The translations under genes and the position numbers were made by a program. The notes under the pieces are model-generated. The model searched no databases, was not told where the DNA came from, and was given only the letters and a program-made list of their open reading frames with translations. Source: Agelas oroides (taxonomy: Eukaryota; Porifera; Demospongiae; Agelasida; Agelasidae). From it: a stretch of 64,000 bases of DNA. Below are positions 11,776 to 35,389 of the stretch, one piece after another. The stretch is from contig OX422197.1 of the NCBI GenBank assembly GCA_949130485.1, positions 814,001 to 878,000 of the forward strand. Reading direction: 5' to 3'. Numbering within the stretch: position 1 is the first letter of the stretch; each line of letters starts with the position of its first letter.

Positions 11776-14700
11776 ATGGTTCGAAAGCTGAAGTATCATG
11801 AGCAGAAGCTACTGAAGAAGGTGGATTTTATATCATGGAAATCAGACAGCAATATTCGGGAGGTCCAGATCCTTCGGAAGTATCACATTCATAAGAGAGA
11901 GGATTACACAAAGTGGGTACATGTGACCAGTTAGTCGGGAGCACGTGAGCCTGATTGTAGTCACGTGCCCAGACCCAAGCTCAATAATGAAAATGCCTCA
12001 TGATGTTTCCATGGCATTAGCATTGATTCAGCCTGGGAACAAGGCTAGCATGACATGGCACTGCTGCCTCGGCACAACCAGTAAACACTCCACGGTTCCT
12101 TTTCCTCCCACAAAGATGGGTCTGGTCATAAAGACTAGTTACAGTACGTATAATAATACATTTGTGTTGTGGCCATTGTGCATCACTGTGTGTGGACATG
12201 ATCCATAATCATCCTGATGGAGTTGTCTATCTCTGTACACAGGTACAACAAACTTGCAGGGATGGTGAAGTCCCTTTCCTTCAAATTGAAAGATCTTGAT
12301 AGGAAGGATCCATTTAGAAATGAAATGACCACACAACTGCTTGAAAAACTGTAAGTGATAACGAGATGATAATTAACCATGCTGGAAAACATCCCATTCA
12401 TAAATTTTGCTGTTGTGGCTGACATTTTTTTGCATATACGTGACTAGAATGTTTGAAATTAAATTTACGTGAAAGCCATTACCTCTCTCTTCACTAACTG
12501 AGTAATGAATTTCTGAATAAAAATAAGTGATGTTGTCACTACCAGTAAATAGCCACATGTGCAGCCCAATAGGAATTATTATGATATAGTAGCCAAGCTA
12601 TTCTAATGCTGTGCACATGTTGTGATGGACCATAGGTACAAGCAAGTGGCTGTGGCATTCCTCGTACCTATTTCCTTTAAGGTAGGAAATTAAGCAACTT
12701 GCTGTGACTTCGTCATTTGACTTATTTCCCTGGCAGGTACACCATGGGCATTATCCCAACTCGGAAGAATTTAGAACTTTGTGACAAAGTTAATGCTTCG
12801 GCATTCTGCAGGTGGGTCAGACTACCTAATGCAGACCACTCCGATTTTTGGTTCCAAGGGTGCCCCCATATTAGAGAGGTTCCACTGTAACATAAGCTTT
12901 CACGCTCAAGTGACATGTGTGGGAGATTTATAGTTGTGGCTCGGTTCTTGTGTCCTGATTAGCAAGGTGTCCTAATGCAGTGGTGTCCTTTAAGCTGTAT
13001 AAGGACGTATGCTGAAACTAGGGCATGTTCTCCATAGTTATGTTCATGTTTTGGTTCAAGATTCAGAAACTGTTCTGTTACTTTGCATATACAGGAGAAG
13101 GTTACCGGTGGTCATGGTCAAGTTACGGATGGCTCAGCACGTCAGCGACGCAGTGAAATTTGTTGAGCAAGGGCGTATCCTGATTTCACACTGGCACTAG
13201 ATTCCTAATTTTAGAGTTATTGAGTTATTTTCCGCTTCACTTGACGGCAATATATACATTGTTTGAAGTACCTGTGAACTCCTTAACAGACCCTCTAAGA
13301 TGTTCGAGTGGGACCAGAGGTTATAACTGATCCTGCCTTTTTAGTCACAAGGTGTGCAATAGTAACGGGTTAGGCTGACCTCAAAGAATATCTAACGTGT
13401 GTGTTAATAATACCTTCATTGAATTTCCACATACATGGTACTATGGCGTAGTACATGACTGTACTGCACAAACGATTGGGCAGCAATGAACAACAGAAAT
13501 AGGAGATAACTTATACCAAATATGTATAGACTTACGTGTACATAAAAAGTTCGTAAGTTTAATCTGTTCCTTGTACTCCAAATTTTGTATGAGCTGGTAA
13601 TGGTTGCTTGGTAACAGAAGGCGGCTAGAGATCTTGCTGAGAGATGGCTAGTTTGTGTGCTGGAGTGGTGAAGCCTGGGAGGCGTGGTAATCTCAGTGAG
13701 CCCACCTCAAGTGTTATGAGGGTTTCTTGCAAATTGAAGGGAGTTATCGCAATATTTTGGGAAGGTCTCAAAACACAAACAGCAATTAGTACGATAAAGT
13801 TGGCAATCCTGTCAGACATACTGTTCACAGGCTTAGAACTCTTGCCTCATGTTGGAATAAGGAGAATTTAGATGTTATGCTGTGCAGTATATATAGATTG
13901 TGGGGGCTGGTGGTTGTCCGGTTGTCGTAGCTCAGTGGCAGAGCACTGGCTGCACAAGCCAGGTGTCCTGGGTTCGATTCTTGGTGACTGCCGGCCTTTT
14001 CACTTTCCTCTATTTTCGCCTCATAACATCTAAATTCTCTTTATACTCTTCACATGCAGGAACATGGAAGATTTTGTGACCTGGACAGATACCTCTAAGA
14101 TTAGAAGACATGTGTTAGAATACAACCAAGCGGTGAGTATGCAACATGTCACATGCTAAACTACTACCAATTTAAAGGGTCGCACTTCCTGTATTAACAG
14201 TGAATGCTGCTTTCTGATTGGTAGAACTAGGAGAGCGATGTCCCTTATTGGTTTTCAGTCAGCTGTGTGTGGCACACACTCAAGAGTGAAATCCATCCGT
14301 ATAATGATTTCACATTGTAATGTGTAAACCACTTAAAGGATATATATACACAATGCGCATCGTCATGGGCACTACCAAGAAACTATACACCTAATTGTTG
14401 CACTTCTTGCTCGCCAAACAACTCATGAAATTTGGATATTAGTGTGAAGAGAACAGTTCTAGAAAACTAACATACTCCAATACTCGGTGGCTGATTTTCG
14501 TGAGGGGGAGTTGGCTGACAAATTATGTTCGTGGTAGTTATGCTAACAAGCTTAGATCTGGCAAAAGCACAATAATTGTTATTTACGAGGGCATGTTAAT
14601 TATTGGTATGGAAAGCATTTATACTCCAAATAAGTGACATCTGACTAGCCTTGTTCCCAGTGACAAACGCGTGAAGGCCATTTAACTCCTTTGTGTTTTG

Positions 14701-15204
14701 TACGATATAGTGACTTGTATTATGAGTGCAATGTTCTGGCTCAAATAGCTACAAGGTTTATATGTTGCATGTGCAATATTAAATGATGCAATAGGACTGT
14801 AAACAGACAAGGATATTGCACAAAACAGGCAAACACAAAAACTTGAAGTGAGAAAGGACGCTTCCCTCCCCCAATCAGCCCCTGATACTAGGAAACTGAC
14901 ACGCATGTACTGCACGTGTGATGATCACACCACATCATTTGTATGGCTATTATACAGATTACTGGCGTACATCAACTGAATACTTAGTATATACGAATCT
15001 GTTTGGAATTGAAATTCCTCACAAATGGTGCTGGGGTACTTGCTAGGGATTGAGTTTATGCATCGGAATTTAGAAATGTGACCTTTTGAAGTCAGTGGCT
15101 TCTTGTACATCAGTCAAGATAGAATTAATATGGCTTTAGTTTACTAGTTTTCATTCCTCCCCGCTGTATACCTCTTACAGCGAGATGACTTTGAACTTCT
15201 GTGA
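11776..15204 (+). CDS. IMP3: U3 snoRNP protein IMP3
   Basis: IMP3 is part of the nucleolar U3 snoRNP/SSU processome (MPP10-IMP3-IMP4) that helps U3 pair with pre-rRNA during 18S maturation. Exons (+): 11776-11912, 12243-12350, 12737-12811, 13095-13174, 13300-13351, 14060-14132, 15181-15204. All have GT-AG borders and agreeing phases, giving 182 aa against 184 in human. Landmarks are the start [48 protein letters not shown] and the end RDDFELL. The C-terminal half carries the S4-like RNA-binding region. The gene is divergent from Notch and convergent with gene X, whose stop lies about 134 bp away. Intron 5 contains a tRNA-derived SINE whose tail leads into the exon 6 acceptor. Intron 6 (14133-15180) shows nothing recognisable. 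Confidence 0.96.
13903..14055 (+). mobile_element. tRNA-derived SINE, copy B (IMP3 intron 5)
   Basis: The head resembles a tRNA with Pol III A-box (TAGCTCAGTGGCAGAGC) and B-box (GGGTTCGATTC) sequences. It is followed by a shared tail, CACTTTCCTCTATTTTCGCC then TCATAACATC. Similar copies lie at about 5014-5125 and 62366-62480. The pyrimidine-rich tail runs into the acceptor of IMP3 exon 6 at 14060. Confidence 0.75.
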
Positions 15205-15338
15205 TGGATGTGATTCTGAAGCTATGGAGTCAATAAGCCATCAAAGAAGTACAGCCACCAAGACCACTTAGTTTTCCAGACAAGGTGTTGCCAGCATTTG
15301 CACGTGTTGTACATACCAGCCTGTGTCTGTTTGTCTTG

Positions 15339-18300
15339 CTATTTCATTTGCCAGTCTAAATCAATCAATTTTCTATATATTGTGCTCGACAAGGTTTTAT
15401 GTTGTTTTGGTGATTGCGGCAGTCGAAATTGGAGGAGTGGAGGATGCATGGTCACTCGATCATGGTCTTAATGGTAACGACACACACCACAGTTATAGCA
15501 AAACAACAATGATTATTTAATGGAATACTGTTTAATGGGATATTGCAGTCTCGTATGGAGAGTCATTCTTTGTCATCTTCCCTTTCTACCTTTCTGAGAC
15601 TTTAACCACGCACTTCTCTGCTTTCTGGCTCCGTCTAGCTCCCTCTTACAGTTCATTATATACTGGCTGTGGGGATACGTTGTACAGAGAAGAAGTGTGC
15701 ACACACACACATCATAAGGTGGTTATTGATTGGTATAACGGAGCCATACAGGATGTTGGTAAATTACTCACTTGATTGCTGACAGCTCTTCAATCAGTCC
15801 CCTGAGCATTTTCGTCCCCTCCCCCATTTCTAGAGGAGACCTTCCACTCTCCTCCGAGTGTGTCCCTGGTTCCTGTAAACACTGCAGGGGCTGCTGCAGT
15901 AGCATGGAGCCGGGGGTGACATTCTGTCTTTGTGGCCATTTGCTGCGGAAGAATTAACGCAACAAAACATGAAACATCTAAACCACAGTCAGGTGACATA
16001 GCAAATGGTTGGATTTGGCTACACTGGGCACATGTTTTTGACAGATATGTTGTTTGTGGATCTCTGTACATTTACTAAAACACCAAAGGTAGCCGGTGGA
16101 GTTGTAAACTCAGGTGACTGTTTCATGTTACCCAATCTTTGTTCTCCAGTGTCTCCCATGCAGAGATGTGTACACGGGAAGAATTACGTCTCGAGCAGTA
16201 ATGCGTGTACAGACTAATATCTTGACTTTCAAGTTCACGTCGCCACCCTACCTCTTGTGGGGGAGTGTCAGCTATCCATTGCGGAGGATTTTATCACTAT
16301 GGTGATCATCGTAATCATCATTGTTGTACAAAAAAAATCCAAAATTCTAGTGAGCATTTAGATGGGTTTGTGGAGGCCTGCCCTAAACCCAAATTTTTAC
16401 TAAATGAGATGGCATCGTATAGCAGAGAAGCTGCAAGAGTGTATTAAAAATATATAAATATACAACCGCAAAGCGTTATTACTTTATTAGGCTTTTAGGG
16501 GAGGTCTTGCAACTGCATTTGATCTTGCGTAAACAACACTTTGATCTCGACGAGCAACATCAATGGCTGTACGTGGGAGGCCAACACCAATTCGTCAAAA
16601 TAGTTTTATTAATCAACTCACTTTTCCAGGCTGCAAGTGACAAAAAGCTTGGCGGGAGCCAAGAAATGAGGCTACACAACCCCACCCCCCCCCCCCAAAA
16701 AACATGTAATGATTATACTGGAAGTTATAAGCACACATGGCAAGAAGATATCAGACTCATACCATCTTCTCTTTGCAGTAGGCTATTACTGGTAGACAAA
16801 TTGGGTACTTACCTAAAAGTCATATGACAGCATGCATGAAAGAGAGAGGCTAGTACTGGTTGTGTCTCCCCCCCTTCCCTAACCTTGCCGGTGAGCAAGA
16901 TGGCACTGTGGCCTCATCTCCTCCAAGCAGCTGGCTCTCCATTGCCAGATCGGCTGCCGTTAGGTCCATCATCTCCTGCACTGCAGCAAACTCATCTTGT
17001 TCCTGTCCACGGTAACTTTCCTCTTTCCCTTGCTCGAGTCTCTGTCGCTTGCATAGGGTGGAGTTAGGTGACGATTTGGTAGGCAAAAGAGCTGTAATGT
17101 TTGGTTGGATGGGAGAGTTTTGGTGCTGGCTTGGTAACTGCGTGCCTGCATTTACACCTTCTTCTAGTTCACTAACAGAAGTGGGGAACTCCAGTGGTAG
17201 CTCACTGCTGTTTGACATTAAAGAGGTTTTGGAGTCTTCAGGTAGTTTACCGTCACTTGTGTTTCCATCATAGAGGGATTCGGGCAGTGAAAGCTCAGTG
17301 TGTTCCTTGCTACTTTGGCTGTTGGGTAGGGTGGCATCTGGTGAGAGGGGTGGAAGCGGCACATGCAAGTCAGCATCCAGCTCAGCAAGTGTATTGTGAG
17401 TACATCCTTCATCCAAATCCAATGGACGGACAGTAGGTACTGCTGTACCCTGTTGACCCCCCTTAGAAACGAGTTCTGTTGACATACTCTCTGTGTCTAC
17501 ATCATCTCTAAATGGATCAAGCAAGTTCAAGTTTTTCTCATCCTCATCTGGGCATAGTTCACGAGATGCCATCCTCTTGTCACCATTACTCTTGCCCGTC
17601 CGTTGGCTGGCCTCTAAGTTGCTAGACAGTGTCCCACTATCTGTGTCCACACCTTTGCTGTCCACTTGTGAGGCTTCTGTTGCCATGGCAATGGGTGAAG
17701 ATACACCCTGTGAGAGTGCTAATCCTGGGATAAAAGCAATGGCACTGTTTAATGTCGTTTTCTTTTCCACATCAACTGTAGCCACTTCTGCAAGCGTGTC
17801 TTGTGAATCGTGACTGTCTAGCTTTGGTATGTCTTCTACCACCAGTGGCTCCTGCAAATACAATAAAGGGAGGGGGCTAGTCCGTTGAGCTAGACTAATT
17901 TCTCAGATTCATCAAAGGCCCGATCCCCTCAACTTCCGGCAAGCAAGAGAAAGTTGTCTTGCTTGATAGACTAGGAATAGGCTTGTCAGAACGCATTTTC
18001 ACTACGTATAAATTTGAAATGCTAGGGAAATTTGTAAGACCAAGGAAGAAAAAAAAACAAATTAGAAGCCTATAAATTTACGATGCTTTGTCTGGTCAGA
18101 CATCACATAGGTACATAGTATCAAACAGAGGAGGTACGACAGCATCACATGATACTAGAGCGGCCCTCCCCCTTCATATACAAACTGCAATAGTAGAATC
18201 ATCTGAGCACTGTTAAATCGTTTTGATATTTTGAGGAATGAAAGTGCATCGACCAACAAGTCAAGCGAACACGATGGCCCCTGGTCGGCCCCTCACTTAG

Positions 18301-19617
18301 TGAGTGTACTTGTCCTCTGCTTACTTTTGTATTCGAGTTTGAAATTTCCAAGGCCACAAAGAAAAGTGGAAGTAAAATGCCTCTAGGACTACAAAAAGCT
18401 ATACTTGTCCGCATTCCACACACATTTAACCCCTGTGGTGACGTCACCATGTCGTACCTCCTCTGGTATCAAACTAGTCTCACATGGCCTGTTCCTTATC
18501 TTGCATAACAGGGCGTGGCCACACGAGACTAGTATATATCAAACTGGTATAGTGTCTAGGAATGCGGCTTCATACAAACCAATAGTATCAGGTTTCAGAA
18601 ATGTTCTGCTTTTATGAGGCTGCTGCTATGTCACAGGAAGTGTTCATATACATGTCTAGCACATTCCTGACATAAAATGTTCATGTTGTAGAACACCTGT
18701 GGAAATGCGACTAGTTATGTCATAGATAGTAGAGTGATGGTATGGTTATAGCCTCATTCCCAGGCTCCTTAGAGGGGAGAGCCTGGGAATGAGGCTAGTA
18801 TGGTTTTTCGCACCCGCCGGAAAAATGGGTCTGGTCAACTGCCTATTCCGTTTTCGTTCAAGTGCGCCGGAATGCTGGTGCATTGTTCTCTTCTAATTTA
18901 ACGCTTGACGTCATCGAAGATTGCATTCCACATTGCATGCCAATGACCTACTAGTGAAATGGACACTGATCGGGCAACCCTAGCTGCCGCATGTACAACC
19001 GTGTAGACTAGGCTATTGTATCTATTGAAAGGAGCACGAGTAGGCTGTCTCAGAGTTCGCTGTTTACTAGAGCGTTTTTGAACTCACAATCCAGTTTACA
19101 TGACGTTACGGTGATTTCAAAATATTGGAACCAAAACAGTATAGGCAGTTTACCACCTTTCCTGCTCAGTGAAAAGTAGTCTGCATGGGTATGAGACTAG
19201 GTTACGTGTTGAGTGGTAAATATGCATGGTGTTGATATTTTAAGAAAGGAAGAAGAGTCACAAAACACAGTAGGTGTGGATGTGGGGGGAGGGGGGTGCC
19301 ACTGGAATTAGCTGTAGTTGAAAGTGCAGGCTTCCTCCAATTAACAGGATTATGACCCACGCACTTACATTCGGAATCTTTCATACCTCTCCACTTTGGT
19401 CAGTTGCAGCATTTTCCGCTACCTGCAACTTTTCAGCAGGCGTGCAAGGCTTTGCCTTGGCGCGAGGGTTCCGGGCTCTCTTGGTTGAAAACCGCGGCAC
19501 GTACTTCTCCCCTTTTCCCTGCGTCAGGGGAGAATCTTGGCTCTCCTCAGTCCGCTCGCTTGCCTCCACAACAGCCTTCCTTTTCCTCCCACGAGATTTG
19601 CCTTTCTCAGACGGCAT
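15339..19617 (-). CDS. Unrecognised gene X: basic N-terminus, acidic middle, short C-terminal helix
   Basis: Not recognised. Exons (-): 19617-19387, 17851-16884, 15942-15772, 15666-15590 and a tentative last exon 15355-15339. Phases agree and give 487 aa. The N-terminus is strongly basic (MPSEKGKSRGRKRKAV, later STKRARNPRAKAKP) and looks like a nuclear localisation signal. The 323-residue second exon is low-complexity, acidic and Ser/Thr-rich. The C-terminus (MLRGLIEELSAINQYIMNCK, then a charged KRELDGARKQR run) looks helical. The first ATG follows a GC-rich segment with two E2F-like sites, and the KIF14 stop is only 171 bp upstream, so a nuclear cell-cycle role is possible. That role is inference from context. 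The first two exons are well supported and the last is weak. Confidence 0.6.
18749..18797. mobile_element. Minimal palindromic MITE, family 1, gene X intron 1
   Basis: TAGCCTCATTCCCAGGCTCC, a short loop, then the complementary AGCCTGGGAATGAGGCTA. The surrounding intron (17852-19386) shows nothing else recognisable. Confidence 0.85.
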
Positions 19618-19788
19618 CTTGAGAGCCTGTGTAGACTGACTGCCTGATCTGACTGAGTGGGTCTTTATTTTGACCTTCCCGCCGGAGAGCGGCGCGCGCC
19701 TGGCGAAAACCGTATATACCATCGACATAGTCATACGTGTATGCATGTACAAAGACAGAACTTGTGAACACATGAACTATAGATGCGG
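19618..19788 (-). promoter_or_regulatory. Gene X 5' region with E2F-like sites and KIF14 poly(A) signal
   Basis: This 171-bp gap lies between the KIF14 stop and the gene X start, both on the minus strand. On the plus strand it holds TTCCCGCC (about 19676-19683) and GGCGAAAA (about 19702-19709), which resemble opposed E2F sites around a GCGCGC core. A minus-strand AATAAA (19668-19663) sits about 46 nt before the gene X ATG and could end KIF14 mRNA. Roles are inferred from motifs and position. Confidence 0.45.
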
Positions 19789-31602
<11,814 letters not shown>

Positions 31603-32832
31603 TGCCTCCGGCAGGCAGATGTAAAGCTCAGGTTTTGCAGCTTGCGAACTCTTGTACAACGAGTACAGGCTTCGTGTAGTACAGCAGGCAGGCTCCCACC
31701 TCTCCTTTTCCGAGCAGCAAAATCGCCTGCAAACAAAAAGGACCAATCAGATTGCTGCTTCTCCAAACGCGAGCTCCTCCCACAAACGCGCTTAAAGTTA
31801 AAATTTTAACCCTTTCGGAACTCAATTTCTTCTCGACGTCTCTTCCTGACATCCAGGAACATCTCTTGGCATCAACTTCCTGCCGACGTCGCAGTTTGCA
31901 GGGATCAGGTTTGCATGATTGTGTGTGCTTTTAGAGTCGCTGGCTGTGATCTGCCACCACGATCTGACCCAATAGCGCTCTCAGTAAGTTTGTACTTTGT
32001 GGAATATTTTTTGTATTGATCTGTCATGTACATGACTGTGGGGACCGATCTTCACACATCCAGTGTCTGCATGTATCTACCTATCTGTCTACTATCTAGC
32101 TGTCTATTTATCTATAACCTTAGTATCATTTTATACCAGTATGTCATGTGCACCTAATTTTATATGCTAATGATCACGATGGTTGTCCCAGGAGCAAACA
32201 TGTCTGTTGTGGTACAGAAAGTGTGGTATAGAGAAGGTACGGACTGATCATACTCAGGGACCTGGGTTAGCCTCATTTCCAGGAACAGCAAGAGCCTGGG
32301 AAAGTAGGTTAGAGTCTGTCTATTCTTGCCAGCTGCATCTTGTCTTGTAAAAAGAAAAGGGGTCTGGTAAATTCGCCATGCAGCATGCAAGGTGTAGCCA
32401 GTGAGACTATGCCTAAGGGGGAGCAGAGGTGGATGGATTTGGTCTGAGAACAAGACTATAAGGTTCCAGGCATGGCGGCGGTCATGTGACAGTTTTGTCT
32501 TCCTCTGGCCCAGCTGTTGTTGTACAGGTGGCTGTTCAACACAGTTGTTTTGAGTAGCTAAGAGGTTTTGTGGTTTGTGGGGGTTGGGTAGTGCTTGGTA
32601 CTGCTTGGCTGTATATGGTTGCCTCATTCATAGGTTGACATACCTCCCACGGGATTTCCCTAGAGTATGTGTGTTTTCGTAACAAAGATCGGTTTGCTTT
32701 TGTGGAAGGGTTAATAGTATTTCCCTTGCTTGCAAATAGTCACATCCTCCCCATCACGGTACCCCCCACTCCACCCCCACATCAAACACAGTGCACCCAA
32801 TACAATAGTCCCCTCCTGTTTACATTGTATTT
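31603..32832. promoter_or_regulatory. Divergent 5' region, KIF14/EVI5-like
   Basis: About 1.2 kb between the two start codons. It contains a CCAAT-type motif (GACCAATCAG, 31741-31750), a 14-bp perfect palindrome GTTAAAATTTTAAC (31797-31810) and a probable 5' UTR exon of KIF14 ending near 31728. Further right there is a diverged family-1 MITE fragment (about 32265-32310). No other gene is seen. Confidence 0.5.
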
Positions 32833-33717
32833 ATGCGAGGTGTAAGAGTTACTAAGAGCATGGACTATATGCAGGTGTGTGGAATGGACCCAAACACAGA
32901 TACTCATAAAGTGGTGGAGAATGGGAATGGAACCAATGAGGAAACAGTACCAGACCAGCCGGCACCAGATCTGTCAATCCTCCTAAAGAAGTTAGAGGAT
33001 CAGAACAGGTACCACTAGTGCACTCTTAGCCGCATACCCAGACCTCGCCCCAGATTTTATCTTGCAGCCATGGAGGAATATCTGGAGGAGGGAGGCCTGG
33101 CAATGAGGCTAAATGCACCATAGGTTGTCTACTAATGTTTACAGTAAACAACTGTGCTGTTTACTGTAAACAGCATAGTAAACTAAGGCCTGTTGTATTA
33201 CAGTCACCCTCTGTGATCTAGTGGTAGTGTGGCAGTGAAGTGGGGGGGGAAGGGGGGGATGTGGGAAAAATAAGTTGGAACAAATATCACTAATCTCTCC
33301 TGTGGTTACGATATACTTGTCACTAATAATTGGTAGCCCTCCTTCACACATCTGGTATGCCACGTAGTGTGTACGCTTGTGTACATGCATGTGTGTGTAC
33401 ACACTGAGCTATTAGTGATGAGTGTTGTGTGTGTTTGTTTGTCTGTTTGAGCAAATTATGGTACATTAACCTTATGAGCATGTGTTGGTGATGAGTGTTG
33501 CGTGTTGACTTGCACTCTGGCTGAGGTCATGTTTTTGTACTCTCATGCGTGCACACACACACACACACACACAACACACACAACATACACAACACACACA
33601 CAATACACACACACACACACAACACACACAACACACACACACACACACACACAACACACACAACACACACACACACACACACACAACACACACAATACAC
33701 ACACACACAACACACAC

Positions 33718-33762
<45 letters not shown>

Positions 33763-35346
33763 CACACAACACACACACACACACAACACAGGATACTACA
33801 ACAAGACAATCGTTGTCATACCTACATTGTGACTCGCTCGGAGAGTACACCCAGCCTACAAGACTCCATCCACAGCACAGACTCCTCTGGGGCAGCAGCC
33901 GCTGCTAACGAAGAGCGTACCTCTCAAACTTCTCATCAATCGCAGGAGACGACCAGCCCTCAACCAGAAGCTGAGGAAAGACAGGAGTCCCCTGTTGGAA
34001 GACACGGTAACAAGAGGCGTTTCAGAAGTGACAGCGAAATTAGTAAAATGGCGGCCGATTCTTTGAGTTATAAAAAGATTTATGCAGTGACACCAGCCAG
34101 AGAGGAAGCTACCAGCAAGGGTAGGGAGAGAAACCAGAGTTTGCTGAGCAAGTCGTCTCTATCTCCAGTCTCCGTGGACTCATTGGATACCACGACTCAG
34201 TCGATGGCCACCGCGGAGGGCAGTGTAGAGGGACAGGAGCTTAGCTCTGAAGAAGAGCTCTGGCATAAATGGAGTTTGCTGCTCAAGAACTGGGAGGAGA
34301 GTGAGCGCAAGAACCAAAAGACAATCCGGCAGCTGGCACAGCAGGGTATTCCCGCCCACCTTCGTGGAATGGCCTGGCAGCTGATGTCTGGTGCACACGA
34401 CTCAGAGCTAAAGGACCAGTACCCCACACTCATCACGGTGAGCTCCCATTGGCACTCCTTCTCCTTGTAACCTACAGAAGAGATACATGTGCATTCTGAG
34501 AAAAACTAAGAGAAAATTATAATTCACCATGTTGTTTTGTCTAATGGTGTGATGTAACCATTGTTTACTGTCAACAGAAGCGATACCGTTCTCTGGTTGC
34601 TACATAGAATGTCTCTGCCAGTCACTAGTGCTGCTTAAATAAAGAAGCCAGTTGCCACGGATACTGTATAGCCTGTAACCTTACCGTGCCCATGCCAGGG
34701 TTTACAATGGTTGTCCACTTAAGTGTGTATGGTAGACATTGGGTTGTGTCTACGCTCTTTTGATGGTTGTAGTTTACTGTCTGTAGCTGTATTGAGTCAG
34801 CTTTCCCTGACACAACAATGGGGGTCATTGTCTGCTTATGTTTTCTGTTGAAGGGGAATATGAGAAGGGTCTTTTTTCTGTACAATAACAAGTATGGCGT
34901 CTCCTAACCTTAAATTCCTCTCACTTTCCTTCACTTCTCCCTCCCTCCCTCCCCTCCCTCCCTCCCTCCCTCCCTCCCTCCCTCCCTCCCTCCCTCCCTC
35001 CCTCCCTCCCTCCCTCCCTCCCTCCCTCCCTCCCTCCCTCCCTCCCTCCCTCCCTCCCTCCCTCCCTCCCTCCCTTCCTCCCTCTCTCTCCCCCCTCTTC
35101 CTTCTCCCCCCCTCTCTGCCTCTCTTCCTTCCCTCTCTCCCACTTGAAGGAAGTGTCTCCATTCGAGCGTCAGATTCAGCGTGACCTTGCACGGACATTT
35201 CCTGAGCATCCGTTCTTCAAAGCTAGAGATGGCCTGGGGCAGGAGTCACTGTTGAATGTTATGAAGGTGAGGGGGAGAGAGAAGGGAGGGAGGGAAAGAG
35301 GAGAGGAGAGAGAGAGGGGAGGGAATTTATTACTGTCTTCGACATA

Positions 35347-35389
<43 letters not shown>

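Noticed and set aside
13923-13996. Possible functional tRNA gene
   Set aside because: A and B boxes are present but the acceptor stem does not pair well and the same head occurs in other SINE copies with a common tail.
19670-19773. Upstream extension of gene X starting MCSQVLSLYMHTRM
   Set aside because: It would cross the likely promoter and KIF14 3' UTR and has non-protein-like composition; MPSEKGKS at 19617 is a better start.
33472-33908. Long frames of Cys-Val or His-Thr
   Set aside because: Translation of CA/GT microsatellite; only the part from 33792 on the plus strand is real (EVI5 exon 2).
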